Source: CAYNZV01 sp965217095 (GTDB lineage Bacteria; Latescibacterota; UBA2968; UBA8231). From it: DNA of 64,000 bases. Location: the NCBI GenBank assembly GCA_965217095.1, contig OZ244235.1, forward strand, positions 496,001-560,000, written 5' to 3'. The notes under the pieces are model-generated. The model did not search any database and was not told the origin of the DNA. It saw only the letters and a program-made list of their open reading frames with translations. This document shows positions 34,127 to 43,300 of this stretch, piece by piece; positions within the stretch are counted from its first letter, which is position 1, and each line of letters starts with the position of its first letter. The position numbers and the translations under genes are program-made.

Positions 34127-35806
34127 GTGAGAGCCTCATACAAGTACCTGGTGTTAGCGACGGTCCTGGCGATCTCGGTACACACAGTGCCAGCTGAGGG
34201 AATGCCCTCCGATGACTCCATCGAGAAGATCCTGCGCGACCGCCTGGACCTCTATAAGAAGAGTGTAGGGATCGTCGTAGGGATCATAGACAGCAGTGGA
34301 CGCAAGGTCGTCGCCTACGGCAAGACAGACGTGAAGGGCGATTCGGAAGTAGGGGCGAACACCGTGTTCGAGATCGGCTCGGTGAGCAAGGTCTTCACGG
34401 GGACGCTGCTGGCGGATGCAGTGAAGCGCGGCGAACTCCGTCTCGAGGACCCGGTCTCGAGATTCCTCCCGGAAGCCGTGACGGTTCCCTCCAAAGACGG
34501 GAAGGAGATCACACTCCTTGACCTGGCGACACACCGGTCGGGCCTGCCACGGATGCCGACCAACTTCAAACCTGCGAATCCCCAAAATCCCTTCGCCGAC
34601 TACACTGTGGAGAACATGTACGAGTTTCTGTCCGGTTACTCCCTGACCAGACCAGTCGGGGAAGCGTTCGAGTATTCCAATCTGGGCGTCGGACTGCTGG
34701 GACACGTACTTTCACTGAACGCGGGTGTAGACTATGAGACCCTTGTGCGAACTCGCATCTGCGGACCTCTGGGGATGGAGAGTACCGTGATCCATCTGAC
34801 TCCAGATCTGCATAAGCGAATGGCAACCGGTCACACGGCGATGAGGCAGCCCACGCCGAACTGGGATATCCCGACGTTCGCGGGGGCAGGAGCGATCCGT
34901 TCTACCACGGAAGACATGCTTCGGTTTCTGGCCGCGAATATGGCGTTGGTGGAGACCGATCTCCGGGACGCAATGGATGCAGCCCACTCTGCGCGATTGC
35001 CGGCTGGAAGACCGGAAATGGAGATAGGCTTCGGCTGGCTCACCCACAAGAAGCACGAATCGGAGATCGTGTGGCACAACGGTGGGACAGGCGGGTATCA
35101 CAGCTTCGTCGGTTGGGACCGGAAGACCGGGCTCGGGGTCGTGGTGCTATCCAACTCGAAAAACGATATCGACGACATCGGCCGGCACCTGATCAATCCG
35201 GCATTCGAGCTAGCAGAGCAAGAGCTTCCCAAGGAGCGGAAGGAGATTGCTCTGGGCGCGGAGATATACGAGTCCTATGTCGGGGAGTACGAAGTCGTGC
35301 CTACCTTCGTGCTCACCGTAACGCACGAGCCGGAAGGGCTGTACCTACAGGTAACGGGGCAACCAAAATCCCGGATACTCGCTGAAGCTGAAACCGAATT
35401 CTTCTCCGAAATCGTAGACGTGCAGATCTCGTTCAGGAAAGATGAGAGTGGCCAGGTGACCCATCTCGTGCTGCACCAGGGCGGCCAGGACGTAAAGGCC
35501 ATGAGACGCGGGGCGATAGTGCCCGACGAAGAGAGTATGCAGCTGGCTCCCGAGAGTCTGGACCGGTACGTCGGGAAATACGAACTGGTACCGGGCTTCG
35601 TGATATCGATTACAAACGAAAGCGGCCAGCTTATGGCGCAGGCTACCGGGCAACCAGCAATCCCAATCTATCCCGAATCCGAAACTCGCTTCGTCTACAG
35701 GGTCGTAGATGCTCAGATCGAGTTCCAATTGGATGACGCGGGCCTTGTAATGGGCCTGACCCTCTTCCAGGGAGGCAGGAAGATGCCGGCGAAGAAGATG
35801 GAGTAG
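34127..35806 (+). CDS. Serine hydrolase, class C beta-lactamase-like, with two C-terminal repeats (cassette gene)
   Basis: 559 residues from the GTG at 34127, chosen because AAAGGAG lies 6 nt upstream; an ATG at 34085 overlaps the attC site. The signal peptide is YLVLATVLAISVHTVPAEG. Catalytic motifs: Ser85-x-x-Lys88 (GSVSK), Tyr183-Ser-Asn, and HNGGTGG starting at His317 (KTG equivalent). After residue about 370 come two tandem lipocalin-like repeats of about 90 residues (YVGEYEVVPTFVLTVTHEPEGLYLQVTGQP and YVGKYELVPGFVISITNESGQLMAQATGQP), DUF3471-like. It probably acts on a peptide or ester in the periplasm; antibiotic hydrolysis is not implied. Confidence 0.92.
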   Translation: MRASYKYLVLATVLAISVHTVPAEGMPSDDSIEKILRDRLDLYKKSVGIVVGIIDSSGRKVVAYGKTDVKGDSEVGANTVFEIGSVSKVFTGTLLADAVKRGELRLEDPVSRFLPEAVTVPSKDGKEITLLDLATHRSGLPRMPTNFKPANPQNPFADYTVENMYEFLSGYSLTRPVGEAFEYSNLGVGLLGHVLSLNAGVDYETLVRTRICGPLGMESTVIHLTPDLHKRMATGHTAMRQPTPNWDIPTFAGAGAIRSTTEDMLRFLAANMALVETDLRDAMDAAHSARLPAGRPEMEIGFGWLTHKKHESEIVWHNGGTGGYHSFVGWDRKTGLGVVVLSNSKNDIDDIGRHLINPAFELAEQELPKERKEIALGAEIYESYVGEYEVVPTFVLTVTHEPEGLYLQVTGQPKSRILAEAETEFFSEIVDVQISFRKDESGQVTHLVLHQGGQDVKAMRRGAIVPDEESMQLAPESLDRYVGKYELVPGFVISITNESGQLMAQATGQPAIPIYPESETRFVYRVVDAQIEFQLDDAGLVMGLTLFQGGRKMPAKKME

Positions 35807-36068
35807 GTGACCCATGTAGTAATCTCCTACTTGCTCAACACCGTTGTCCTTCTTGACCGCTCGGCGTGCCCCGGCACGTTCGTGCCCAGATGTTGCTTCT
35901 TCGTGTGCGGATATGACGGCGCCTTGAATGATGTTAGACGATATAGAACAGGAGAGCCCGATCATCACGGTCAGTGTGGATGAGCAGCTCTTCCAACCGA
36001 CGGGAGCGGATTCAGGGGCTCCGTAACTTGCGCGGTAAGGGCATTCCTGAGGCCATGCGGGGCACGGC
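35807..36068 (+). other. Spacer with isolated core and a 31-codon frame
   Basis: A lone GTTAGAC (35933-35939) could be the right core of a decayed site. An ATG at 35931 opens a 31-codon frame (MLDDIEQESPIITVSVDEQL...) that stops at about 36028 and may be the remnant of a cassette gene. I see no other gene here. Confidence 0.3.
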
Positions 36069-36157
36069 CTATAACATCGTGTCCCCGGCTTCGGCCTTGT
36101 CGGGCCTTCGCTGCAACCCGCCTGCGGCGGGTTCCGGGAACACGAAGAACGTTAGCG
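36069..36157 (+). other. attC site
   Basis: The left core CTATAAC (36069-36075) and right core GTTAGCG (36151-36157) enclose GTGTCCCCGGCTTCGG...CCGGGAACAC arms and a AACCCGCCTGCGGCGGGTT end hairpin. Confidence 0.8.
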
Positions 36158-36241
36158 GAAAGTCGCATCTCGGTTGACACAAAAGCAGGCTGACAGCGTT
36201 CGCGACACGTGGTTCTGGAGATTTGTCTGTAGGAGGTCACT

Positions 36242-37057
36242 TTGCCAGGTCAAACACATATCGGTCCGCAAAATGGCTCACTGGTAATCGCCGGTGGCGA
36301 AGAGCTTGGTGAGATCTATCACAAATTCATCGCCTTGGCCGGAGGGCGCAGTGCGCCCATAGTTCTTGTGCCCACCGCAGCCGAAAAGGACTACTCTGGC
36401 CTATACGCTCCATGTATGAAGGCGTTCATGCAGGCTGGAGCGCACAATCTCGGCGTCCTGCATACTCGGGACAGGGAGGTTGCGGACTCAGAGGAATTCT
36501 TGTCCAAGCTTCGAGACGCTCAAGGAGTGTGGTTCACGGGTGGGAGACACTGGCGGGTCACTGATGCATATCTGAACACGCGCACCCACGAGGCACTATT
36601 CGCTCTACTTGATCGCGGCGGCGTAATCGGCGGCTCTTCTGCCGGTGCTACTTTGCAGGGCACATTCATGATAAGAGGCGATACGAGTGGCCCTGAGATC
36701 ATCATTGGTGACCACGTTAAAGGTTTCGGGTTTCTCCGGAATGTTTCAATTGACCAACATCATCTGGTCCGCAATCGCCAATATGATATGCTAGAGGTAG
36801 TAGAGGCCCATCCTGAGCTACTTGGCATAGGGATAGATGAGGGCACAGCAATTATCGTTCACGGCGATGAGTTCGCGGTCTTTGGGAGAAGCTATGTGGC
36901 GATCTATGACAACCAGCAGACTTTCGGACGAGCGGGGCGGTTTTACTTTCTTAGGTCGGGTGACCGATACAATATGGGCACCAGAGAGATACTGAAACCA
37001 GAGGATAGTCTAAGAGGGTTTGATCGACTTCAGAGCGAAACCTGGGAGGGCAAATGA
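36242..37057 (+). CDS. Cyanophycinase-like S51 serine peptidase (cassette gene)
   Basis: 271 residues from a TTG with AGGAGGT close upstream. It shows the S51/cyanophycinase pattern: GSLVIAGGEELGEIYHKFIALAGG, PIVLVPTAAE, GVWFTGGRHWRVTDAYL, and the nucleophile elbow VIGGSSAGATLQG with Ser133. IDQHHLVRNRQYDML and GIGIDEGTAIIVHGD match the region with the catalytic Glu and His. Homologues release beta-linked dipeptides from cyanophycin or cleave related isopeptides. No cyanophycin synthetase is nearby, so the substrate is open. A GNAT gene follows after 59 bp and probably shares the cassette. Confidence 0.9.
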   Translation: MPGQTHIGPQNGSLVIAGGEELGEIYHKFIALAGGRSAPIVLVPTAAEKDYSGLYAPCMKAFMQAGAHNLGVLHTRDREVADSEEFLSKLRDAQGVWFTGGRHWRVTDAYLNTRTHEALFALLDRGGVIGGSSAGATLQGTFMIRGDTSGPEIIIGDHVKGFGFLRNVSIDQHHLVRNRQYDMLEVVEAHPELLGIGIDEGTAIIVHGDEFAVFGRSYVAIYDNQQTFGRAGRFYFLRSGDRYNMGTREILKPEDSLRGFDRLQSETWEGK

Positions 37058-37116
37058 CCGTGCTTGCGGCAGAATCGCGATGAAGAGCTTCAACCACTAC
37101 CCAAGAGAAATACCAA

Positions 37117-37668
37117 ATGGTCCCTAAAAACATAATGGCCGGCGACCTAGTCCGGTTGACTTCGCTGAGAGTGGAAGACGCTTCAACTATTCTCAAGTGG
37201 CGGGATGATACTCGGTTCACTCGGCTTTGGAACTCGGATCCTCTCTTCGTGCGATCCGAGACTTTGATCAGAGAGTCGATTGAGGGCTTGGGGAAGACGG
37301 ATCGCGAACTTGCACTCGCCATCCGGCCATTGCAGGAGGAGAGGATTGTCGGCACGGTTGGATTGGATGAGATCGAGTGGCCGAATCGCGTGGCGAGTTT
37401 AGCTATCGCGATCGGTTGTCCAACTGACTGGGGGAAAGGGTACGGTACCGAAGCTGCCAACCTCCTCATTGGCTATGCCTTCAATGAGCTCAATCTGTTC
37501 AGGCTCCAGCTAACCGTGTTCGCATTCAACTCTCGCGCAATTGCTCTGTATGAGAAGCTGAGGTTCCAAAGAGAAGGCACCTTCAGGCAGTTCATGGAAC
37601 GGGACGGCACAAGGCAGGACATGCATTTGTATGGCCTACTCAGAGAAGAGTGGGAAGATCCAACCTGA
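37117..37668 (+). CDS. GNAT-family N-acetyltransferase, RimJ/RimL type (cassette gene)
   Basis: 183 residues. VRLTSLRVEDASTILKWRDD opens the fold. The acetyl-CoA binding loop is CPTDWGKGYGTEAANLLIGYAF (Q/RxxGxG/A variant), and FNSRAIALYEKLRFQREGTFRQFMERDGTRQDMHLYGLLREEW is the typical C-terminal signature. It probably acetylates an amino group on a small molecule or protein N-terminus. The start may instead be the ATG at 37135 (MAGDLVRL). Confidence 0.9.
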   Translation: MVPKNIMAGDLVRLTSLRVEDASTILKWRDDTRFTRLWNSDPLFVRSETLIRESIEGLGKTDRELALAIRPLQEERIVGTVGLDEIEWPNRVASLAIAIGCPTDWGKGYGTEAANLLIGYAFNELNLFRLQLTVFAFNSRAIALYEKLRFQREGTFRQFMERDGTRQDMHLYGLLREEWEDPT

Positions 37669-37693
37669 ACATTCCGGCGAGTATGAGCCGCTA

Positions 37694-37780
37694 GCGCGTA
37701 ACACGCCGTGACCCGGCTTCGGGCTCGCGCCCCGTCGCGCAACCGCTTTCGCGGTTCGGGCATGGCGAAATCTTTAGATA
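37694..37780 (+). other. attC site
   Basis: The left core GCGTAACACGCCGTG, an arm CCCGGCTTCGGGCTCGCGCC, the shared CGCAACCGCTTTCGCGGTTC and a right end GGCATGGCGAAATCTTTAGAT show the usual layout with a weakened right core. Confidence 0.7.
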
Positions 37781-37815
37781 TAACGTGCAATAGGCTGAAT
37801 TAGGAGGTTCTTTGA

Positions 37816-38093
37816 ATGGCGTCGGTCTACGTGGAAACATCGATAGTCAGCTACCTGACAGCTCGTCCATCGCAGAACGTGTTGGTGGCAGCAGATGACG
37901 CGTTGCACATCGCACTATCGGCCGTGGATGCAGTCGATTATCTTCTTAGGACGATATCGCCCGCGAGCATGACTATGACCTGAATCGTCTGGGCGCCATG
38001 GCCCGCGAGAGAGAGCGTGAGCATGCCGGCAGGGTCGTGGACTGGGCTCGTTCGAATCAGCCTGCGGTCAGCGAAGAACCCAAAGTTTCGTAA
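37816..38093 (+). pseudogene. Decayed PIN-domain toxin and antitoxin remnant (cassette)
   Basis: TAGGAGG precedes the ATG at 37816. MASVYVETSIVSYLTARPSQNVLVAA is a PIN N-terminus with its first catalytic Asp position replaced by Glu (YVETS, as in many type II PIN toxins). The middle is missing and the frame jumps to DDALHIALSAVDAVDYLL, the PIN C-terminal part, and stops at 37983. An overlapping frame then reads REHDYDLNRLGAMARERER...SEEPKVS to 38093, resembling a small antitoxin tail. Both partners appear truncated and inactive. Confidence 0.65.
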
Positions 38094-38118
38094 CCCCACC
38101 CCACTCCCTCAGCCTACA

Positions 38119-38212
38119 GCACATAACGCCATGTTCGCGTTGCGCGCCTTTGGGCGCTTGGCCTTCGGCAAGTCGCATTCGCGACTTCGTGAATTGTGAG
38201 AACGACATATGA
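38119..38212 (+). other. attC site
   Basis: The left core CACATAACGCC, arm GTTGCGCGCCTTTGGGCGC, shared GGCCTTCGGCAA, end hairpin AGTCGCATTCGCGACT and right end GTGAGAACGACATATGAT give the usual imperfect palindrome. Confidence 0.7.
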
Positions 38213-38336
38213 TATGGGATGCGAAAAGCCAGCACTCCGGTTGGATCACGGTCGAACGGAACGGCCCAACGGGCAGTAAGACGCCTCTGGAGTGTGCAAA
38301 GGCCAGCCGGAATTTCATTCGAAGGAGACTTGGCGT

Positions 38337-39329
38337 ATGACCGGGATCAGCAAACGGCCGCTGGGAAAGACGGGTCTGGAGGTCACCGAGGTTGGCTTGG
38401 GTGGGGCCTTCATCAGTGAGGGAGCGGCGGCGCGCGATGAAGCTATTCGTGTTGTCCATCGCGCTTTGGGACTGGGAGTGAACTATTTCGACACCGCTCC
38501 CCTCTACGGAAATTCTCAGGAAGTTCTAGGAGAAGCTCTCCAGGGGCGAAAGGAACCATATCTATTGGGGACGAAGTGCGGACGATGGGACTGGCGGACC
38601 GGCCCGTACCGCGAGCTGACCGCCTTCAAGGCGCAGTTCGAGCAGACGCTGCGGGCCCTGCGGCGCGATTACGTGGACATCCTCTACATCCACGAGGCCG
38701 ATTGGAGGGTGTATTGGCAGGACGAGGTCACGCCGCGCAAGACACGGCACATCTGCGCAGACGGCGTTTACGACTACGGTAACGCGCCGGTGACGGAGTT
38801 CCTGTTGTGGGCCAAGGAGAAGGGAATGGCGAAGCATCTCGGCATTTCCGGCAACAATGCTCACCTCCTGGCGAAGATACTGCAGGAGATCACTCTCCCC
38901 GTGGAAGTCGTACTGGTTGGATTTCAGTACAGCCTGATCTGGCGCAACGCGAGACAGTACCTTCTGCCAATAGCCAAGGAATTGGGCCAAGGTGTGGTAC
39001 TTGGGGCGCCCCTGCAGCAGGGGGATCTGGCCTTTCCTCGTGAAGAGTGGATAGAACATCCTCCCGATTGGATGGACGACGACCTTCGGGCTCGCTTTGC
39101 AGACCTCTATGCGATCCATCGAGAGACCGGGATCAGTCTGGCCGCGCTTGCAATGCGATTTCTGCTGGCGGACATGGATGTAGCCACCGTGATCCCTGGT
39201 GCAGCGACAGTGGAACAGCTGGAGGAAAACGTCGGCTGCGCAGCTTTGGGCGGTCTTTCACAGGACGTCCATTCTCGACTGGATGCGCTGGGCAGAGTGT
39301 TTGACGGCGTGCGTGGTGTAGACTATTAA
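38337..39329 (+). CDS. Aldo/keto reductase (cassette gene)
   Basis: 330 residues from the ATG at 38337 behind AAGGAGA. KRPLGKTGLEVTEVGLGGAFI is the AKR start. The tetrad is visible as Asp/Tyr in VNYFDTAPLYGNSQEVLGEAL, Lys in LLGTKCGRWDW and His in VDILYIHEADWRVYW. VATVIPGAATVEQLEEN near the end binds the NADP phosphate. It is closest in pattern to bacterial L-galactose or L-fucose dehydrogenase-type AKRs. It is complete and probably active; it may be a metabolic gene captured as a cassette. GC content is higher than in the adjacent cassettes. Confidence 0.92.
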   Translation: MTGISKRPLGKTGLEVTEVGLGGAFISEGAAARDEAIRVVHRALGLGVNYFDTAPLYGNSQEVLGEALQGRKEPYLLGTKCGRWDWRTGPYRELTAFKAQFEQTLRALRRDYVDILYIHEADWRVYWQDEVTPRKTRHICADGVYDYGNAPVTEFLLWAKEKGMAKHLGISGNNAHLLAKILQEITLPVEVVLVGFQYSLIWRNARQYLLPIAKELGQGVVLGAPLQQGDLAFPREEWIEHPPDWMDDDLRARFADLYAIHRETGISLAALAMRFLLADMDVATVIPGAATVEQLEENVGCAALGGLSQDVHSRLDALGRVFDGVRGVDY

Positions 39330-39378
39330 CGGCAGAACGAAGCCCTGCACCTCCGGCGCGGCTGAAGGTACGTTAATT
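39324..39378 (+). other. Possible short attC site
   Basis: TATTAAC (39324-39330, overlapping the stop of the aldo/keto reductase) and GTTAATT (39372-39378) bound a 55-bp weak palindrome with GCCCTGCACCTCCGGCGCGGC inside. It is shorter and less paired than the other sites. Confidence 0.4.
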
Positions 39379-39508
39379 TCCATTTGTCGGAGTAAAGCCC
39401 ACATCATGTATCAGCACGGTGTTGCGCTGAAACGAAAGAGGTCTGATCGCGGCCGGAAATATAAGGGCCCCAAATCGAAACACTGGGGGACTTGAGCGAA
39501 GGACCGGA

Positions 39509-40141
39509 ATGGTTAATTACGATATAGTGACCTACGGAAGCATATCTGTTTCTTACTTTGATGAGCTTGTCGGTGGGGGCGAAAAGTACGGACAAGATTA
39601 CCTGAGATATTTGCCCCATCAAGTCGGCAAGGTTGACCGTCTCTTCGAATGGTGCGCCGGTCCTGGATTCATCGGATTCTCCTTGTTGGCTCATGGGCTG
39701 TGCGATACCCTCTGCCTAGCTGACGTAAACGAGGATGCTGTAGCGGCATGCCGTGACACTGTGCGACGCAACAGGCTGGAAGATCGCGTCAACGTCTACA
39801 CCTCGGACGGTCTCCGGGACATTTCGACCTCAGAGGCCTGGGATCTCGTTGTTGGGAATCCGCCGCATTGGGGAACCGACGAGGAACTGCCATGGGGCCC
39901 GGCGTTGATCTACAATGACCCGGAGTGGTTGTTGCACAGAGATTTCTATTCAAATGTCGGTCGCTTCCTTAATCCAGGCTCAGGCGTGATCATCCAGGAA
40001 AACAAGGATCGTTCCTCGACAGACGACTTCGCGTCGATGATCGAGGAAGGGGGCTTACAGGTTGTGCAGACATCTGAGTGCCCGGTCAATAGTCACATTT
40101 ACTATGTCTGGACTGCTCCGGGGGAGCCGTTACGAACATGA
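39509..40141 (+). CDS. Class I methyltransferase with NPP[H] motif (cassette gene)
   Basis: 210 residues. Motif I is FEWCAGPGFIGFSLLAHGLCDTLCLADVN, and motif IV DLVVGNPPHWGTD has the N-P-P-aromatic/His catalytic signature of enzymes that methylate amino nitrogens (HemK, RsmC and related). The preceding 130 bp contain no recognisable gene and the following 170 bp nothing beyond a T-rich run at 40198-40216. Substrate unknown. Confidence 0.88.
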   Translation: MVNYDIVTYGSISVSYFDELVGGGEKYGQDYLRYLPHQVGKVDRLFEWCAGPGFIGFSLLAHGLCDTLCLADVNEDAVAACRDTVRRNRLEDRVNVYTSDGLRDISTSEAWDLVVGNPPHWGTDEELPWGPALIYNDPEWLLHRDFYSNVGRFLNPGSGVIIQENKDRSSTDDFASMIEEGGLQVVQTSECPVNSHIYYVWTAPGEPLRT

Positions 40142-40314
40142 CACTGCTCCCGTATTTCACAGAGCGATTTGGCAAAAGGCAATAGTAGTCCCTCGCCTTT
40201 TTTGAAGTTTGTTTTTCCATCCTTTGTCTGAGCCCGCTCTTTTGTTATCCAATCTGACTCGTCTTTCGCACAGCATTCCGCCGTGTTGTGTCAGTATCAT
40301 TGATAATGATAAAC

Positions 40315-41184
40315 ATGAGTGAGCCAAAGGTTGATGAACTGCTCGATCATCGAGGTCAGATCGAGTCCAGCGTAAGCGACCATCTGGGACGCAAGTGGTG
40401 CGTCAGCCAGATTCAAGACCTCGCGGACAGGGCATCTCATCCGTCCGCGGTCCTTTCGGACGGTAAATTTGGAGTATTTGCAAAGCTCGGGCTTGGACAC
40501 GATGCTGCTGAGCAATTTCGCTGTGAAGCCGCGGGATTGTCAGCAATGTCTGAATTGGCGGGTGTCTTGACTCCCACAGTCGTGGGCCATTTTTTGATTC
40601 CGCACGGTGCGGTATTGGTGCTGAAGGCCGTGAAGATTGTCGAGCGCACGAAAACGGAGTGGGAGGAGGTTGGGCGCTCGCTTGCCCGGCTCCATTCAGC
40701 CAAAGGGCACAGTTTCGGTTTCGACGACGATAGCTACTGGGGCAATTTCCGGCAGGACAATCGGCCGCTTGATGAGTGGCACACGTTTTTCTGGGAACGC
40801 TGGATCGAGCCTCGAATCACGCGCGGACTAGACGATGGGCACCTGACGGTTGATCTGGCAAAGCAGGTTGAGCGGTTAGGGCAACGTCTCGAGACAGTTG
40901 GCGGGCCCCACGTAGAACCCGCACTTGTGCACGGAGACGCACACCAAAACAACATCCTCAGTACCTCACATGGTCCTGTCTTCGTCGACCCGAATGTCCA
41001 CTTTGGCCACCCTGAGCTCGACTTGGCGTTCGTCGATTATTTCCAACCGGTTCCAGACGCGTTGTTTGCAGCCTACGCCGAGATGCTACCAATCGTTGAA
41101 GATTTTCCCGAGCGGCGCGAAATCTGGCGCTTGCCGTTCCACTTGGCGATGGTCGATTCTCAAGGTGTGGCGCCGCCACCCTGA
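40315..41184 (+). CDS. Fructosamine kinase-like phosphotransferase, C-terminus altered (cassette gene)
   Basis: About 289 residues; the start is uncertain among 40288 (GTG), 40306 and 40315 (ATG). It has the fructosamine/ketosamine kinase pattern: FGVFAKLGLGHDAAEQFRCEAAGLSAM, GRSLARLHSAKGHSFGFDDDSYWGN, TFFWERWIEPR, catalytic LVHGDAHQNNIL and metal-binding VFVDPNVHFGHPELDLAFVDYF. After RLPFHLAMVDSQ at about 41160 the sequence jumps into a repeated scrambled copy of its own earlier segments, so the last about 15-20 normal residues are lost. Activity is doubtful. Confidence 0.8.
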   Translation: MSEPKVDELLDHRGQIESSVSDHLGRKWCVSQIQDLADRASHPSAVLSDGKFGVFAKLGLGHDAAEQFRCEAAGLSAMSELAGVLTPTVVGHFLIPHGAVLVLKAVKIVERTKTEWEEVGRSLARLHSAKGHSFGFDDDSYWGNFRQDNRPLDEWHTFFWERWIEPRITRGLDDGHLTVDLAKQVERLGQRLETVGGPHVEPALVHGDAHQNNILSTSHGPVFVDPNVHFGHPELDLAFVDYFQPVPDALFAAYAEMLPIVEDFPERREIWRLPFHLAMVDSQGVAPPP

Positions 41185-41372
41185 GCTCGACTTGGCGTTC
41201 GTCGATTATTTCCAACCGGTTCCAGACGCCAGCCTACGCCGAGATGACCGAATTCGCGCACCTGACGGTTGATCTGGCAAAGCGTGCTCGATCGATTCTT
41301 GTGACGCGTTGTTTGCAGCCACGACCGAATTCGCGCCGTGCTCGATCGATTCTTGTGAACAAAGCAATCGCC
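41160..41372 (+). repeat. Scrambled re-iteration of phosphotransferase segments
   Basis: The region repeats pieces of the gene to its left in a new order: 41009-41060 recurs at about 41179-41230, CACCTGACGGTTGATCTGGC of 40841 recurs near 41260, and GACGCGTTGTTTGCAGCC of 41057 recurs near 41304. GTGCTCGATCGATTCTTGTG occurs twice, at 41284 and 41337. Confidence 0.85.
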
Positions 41373-41389
41373 AGCAAAGTAAGTTCCAA

Positions 41390-41726
41390 CGCCTTTATCA
41401 TGGCAATTCGCACGTACTTCCATTGCCAACCGGTCGCCACTGCGCCGCCCGCCGGAACTATCGTATACGAAACCGGAAAAGCGGCGGTGATCGGCCTCAC
41501 GCGTCAGATGGCCATCGACTTCGGGCCTCTCGGGATTACGGTGAACGCCATCGCCCCGGGACACATGGAGGCCTCGTTCATCACCGGCGTCGTGCTTCCC
41601 GTCGACGGCGGCCTGAGCATTCAGCTGCAGGAGAACATCGTACTGGAGCTGAAAAATTACATTCAGGAGCATCCCGAGCTGCGAACTTTTTTCGACGGCG
41701 GCTTCGGAACCGGGGACCGGCGTTAG
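41390..41726 (+). pseudogene. Short-chain dehydrogenase/reductase C-terminal fragment
   Basis: IVYETGKAAVIGLTRQMAIDFGPLGITVNAIAPGHM is the YxxxK-containing C-terminal half of an SDR, and FITGVVLPVDGGLSIQLQEN is its end. About 40 residues between GHM and SFITG are missing and the Rossmann N-terminal half is absent, replaced by the scrambled repeat. The open frame reaches back to 41244 but that part is not SDR sequence. It ends in CGTTAGGT, a GTTRRRY match that may be a residual cassette core. Confidence 0.75.
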
Positions 41727-41750
41727 GTCACGCCTAAATCGAGCTCAGTG

Positions 41751-41870
41751 ATGTCTCGAGCGACCGAAACCGAAATTGATAGAGTCTACGGGATCATCGA
41801 GGAGTGCTCGGAGTGGTTACAAACCAAAGGTGTCCAGCAATGGAAGGTTAGGAGGCTTCTCAATGTTTGA
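41751..41870 (+). pseudogene. GNAT acetyltransferase N-terminal fragment
   Basis: 39 codons: MSRATETEIDRVYGIIEECSE then WLQTKGVQQWK, which matches the first strand and helix of GNAT proteins, then the frame ends in the next gene's leader. The acetyl-CoA binding part is absent. The last bases form the AGGAGG ribosome site of the gene at 41863. Confidence 0.6.
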
Positions 41871-43007
41871 TGGTTATCGGAGACATCTCGGTATTCTGAT
41901 CGTCCTGGCATTCGCAACCGTCACACTCGAAACGACGCTGGCCGCGGAGCAGATGGAGGAGAAGCATTCGCGCAAGGTTTTGGATATCGAGCGGACAAAG
42001 GTGTTCACCCGCCTGGCCGGTGGTCTCCACGATATGCTCCGCGCGGCAGGGCGATCGGAATGGACTCCCGCGCGAATCGAGGGGGTGTTGGGGAATGCCT
42101 TCAGTTTCGAGATGAGGAATGGCGGTGGCATGGTTTGGCAAGAAGCGAACCTGGACTGGTGGTTGTTCTTCGAGCGAAGACCGGAGCTCGAATTTGGCTG
42201 CCGAATCCTGCGTTTTCAGGCTCGACAGGGGGACGAACAAAGTGAAATTGCGAGGATCAAAGCCGCTGCATGGGAAGCCGTTCGAGCAAGCATTGATCAG
42301 GGCGTGCCGGCGGTCGCGTTGTGCCCCATGTCAACTCAACGAAATGCGGCCCGCGATTGGGGTCTGCTCGTTGGATACGACGAAGCCGACGAAACCTACA
42401 CTATTCGGCGCCACGCCGGAGAATTCAAATCCAGATTCGACGCAATCGGGCGCGCCGAACCACGGGCGTCGTTCTGCGTGCTGGTTTATGATCGGCCGCA
42501 GCCCGGAGACCCAAGAAACGTCCACGTCAAAGCACTACAACACGCAGTCGCTTTTGCCAACGGGACCGGCTACGACCCAAAAGGCGCCGCCTTCCACGTG
42601 GATGCGCGCGGGTTCGCCGCCTATGAACTCTGGCGTGAAGCGATCGAAACCGGGGCGAGCGCTCCCGACCAGCGGCACCCGAGGAGTGTAGGGCCGGTCG
42701 GCGCTCGGATTATCACGCGGGCGAGTTGAGGGCATTGCGTGGATATGCTGCGGCGTATCTACGAGAGCTCGTTGGCGTCTTTCCCACTGCGGCGTCCGAA
42801 CTTGGAAAGGCCGCGGCACGTTATGATGAGGTGGTTGATGCGTCAGCCAGACTCTCCGCTCTTTGCGGCAGGGTAAAGAAGGCGGGAGGTTTTTCGGCGG
42901 ATACCCGCGCCGAAGCGAGTGATCTGATAACGGCCGCGCTGCAGGCGGAAAGAGAAGCGATCTCGGGCATTGAGGCGGTGCTCGCTCTTGTGGACGAATC
43001 GCGGTAG
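41863..43007 (+). pseudogene. Secreted protein of unknown family, frameshifted near 42690
   Basis: The ATG at 41863 has AGGAGG 7 nt upstream, and a signal peptide (HLGILIVLAFATVTLETTLAAE) follows. The first frame, to 42729, includes GGLHDMLRAAGRSEWTPARIEGVLGNAFSFEM and WGLLVGYDEADETYTIRR, reminiscent of BtrH-like/peptidase C39-like acyltransferase folds. The C-terminal part continues in another frame from about SDYHAGELRALRGYAAAYLREL to VLALVDESR (43007), so one indel of one or two bases breaks the gene. I do not assign a function; the BtrH-like comparison is weak. Confidence 0.55.
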
Positions 43008-43073
43008 AAGCGGAACAAGGCATTCAGTTGGCGAGTGACCAAGTAACGCACATTTGTTGGGCACATCGAATAC

Positions 43074-43288
43074 ATGACCAGCAAGCCTAAGTGTATAATC
43101 GTCACGGCCCGGCCCGGCCCGGATCCGGTAAGACAACGCTCTCCAAGAAGCTTGGTGAACGACTATGGATGCAGGTCATCAGCCGCGATGTCGCCGCCTG
43201 GCAAATATGTAGCACCGGTCTTCAACGTGCCGACGATCCACGTTTCGACGGAGAGCGCGTATGCACCCACCAGAGCGAGCTCACATAG
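43074..43288 (+). pseudogene. P-loop kinase (zeta toxin/AAA-type) N-terminal fragment
   Basis: MTSKPKCIIVT begins at 43074. After a GGCCC-rich expansion (GGCCCGGCCCGGCCCGG), the Walker A motif RPGSGKTTLSKKLGERLWMQVISRD reads in another frame. The remainder to 43288 is not recognisable and the C-terminal half is absent. The expansion looks like slippage of a short GC repeat. Confidence 0.6.
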
Positions 43289-43300
43289 TGGAGATGACCG

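Noticed and set aside
34127..35806. Calling the serine hydrolase an antibiotic-resistance beta-lactamase
   Set aside because: The SxxK/YxN/HxG motifs are shared by many esterases and peptidases, and the C-terminal DUF3471-like repeats fit the non-resistance group better.
35933..35939. Lone GTTAGAC as a full attC site
   Set aside because: No complementary left core within 60-120 bp; kept only as a possible remnant in the spacer description.
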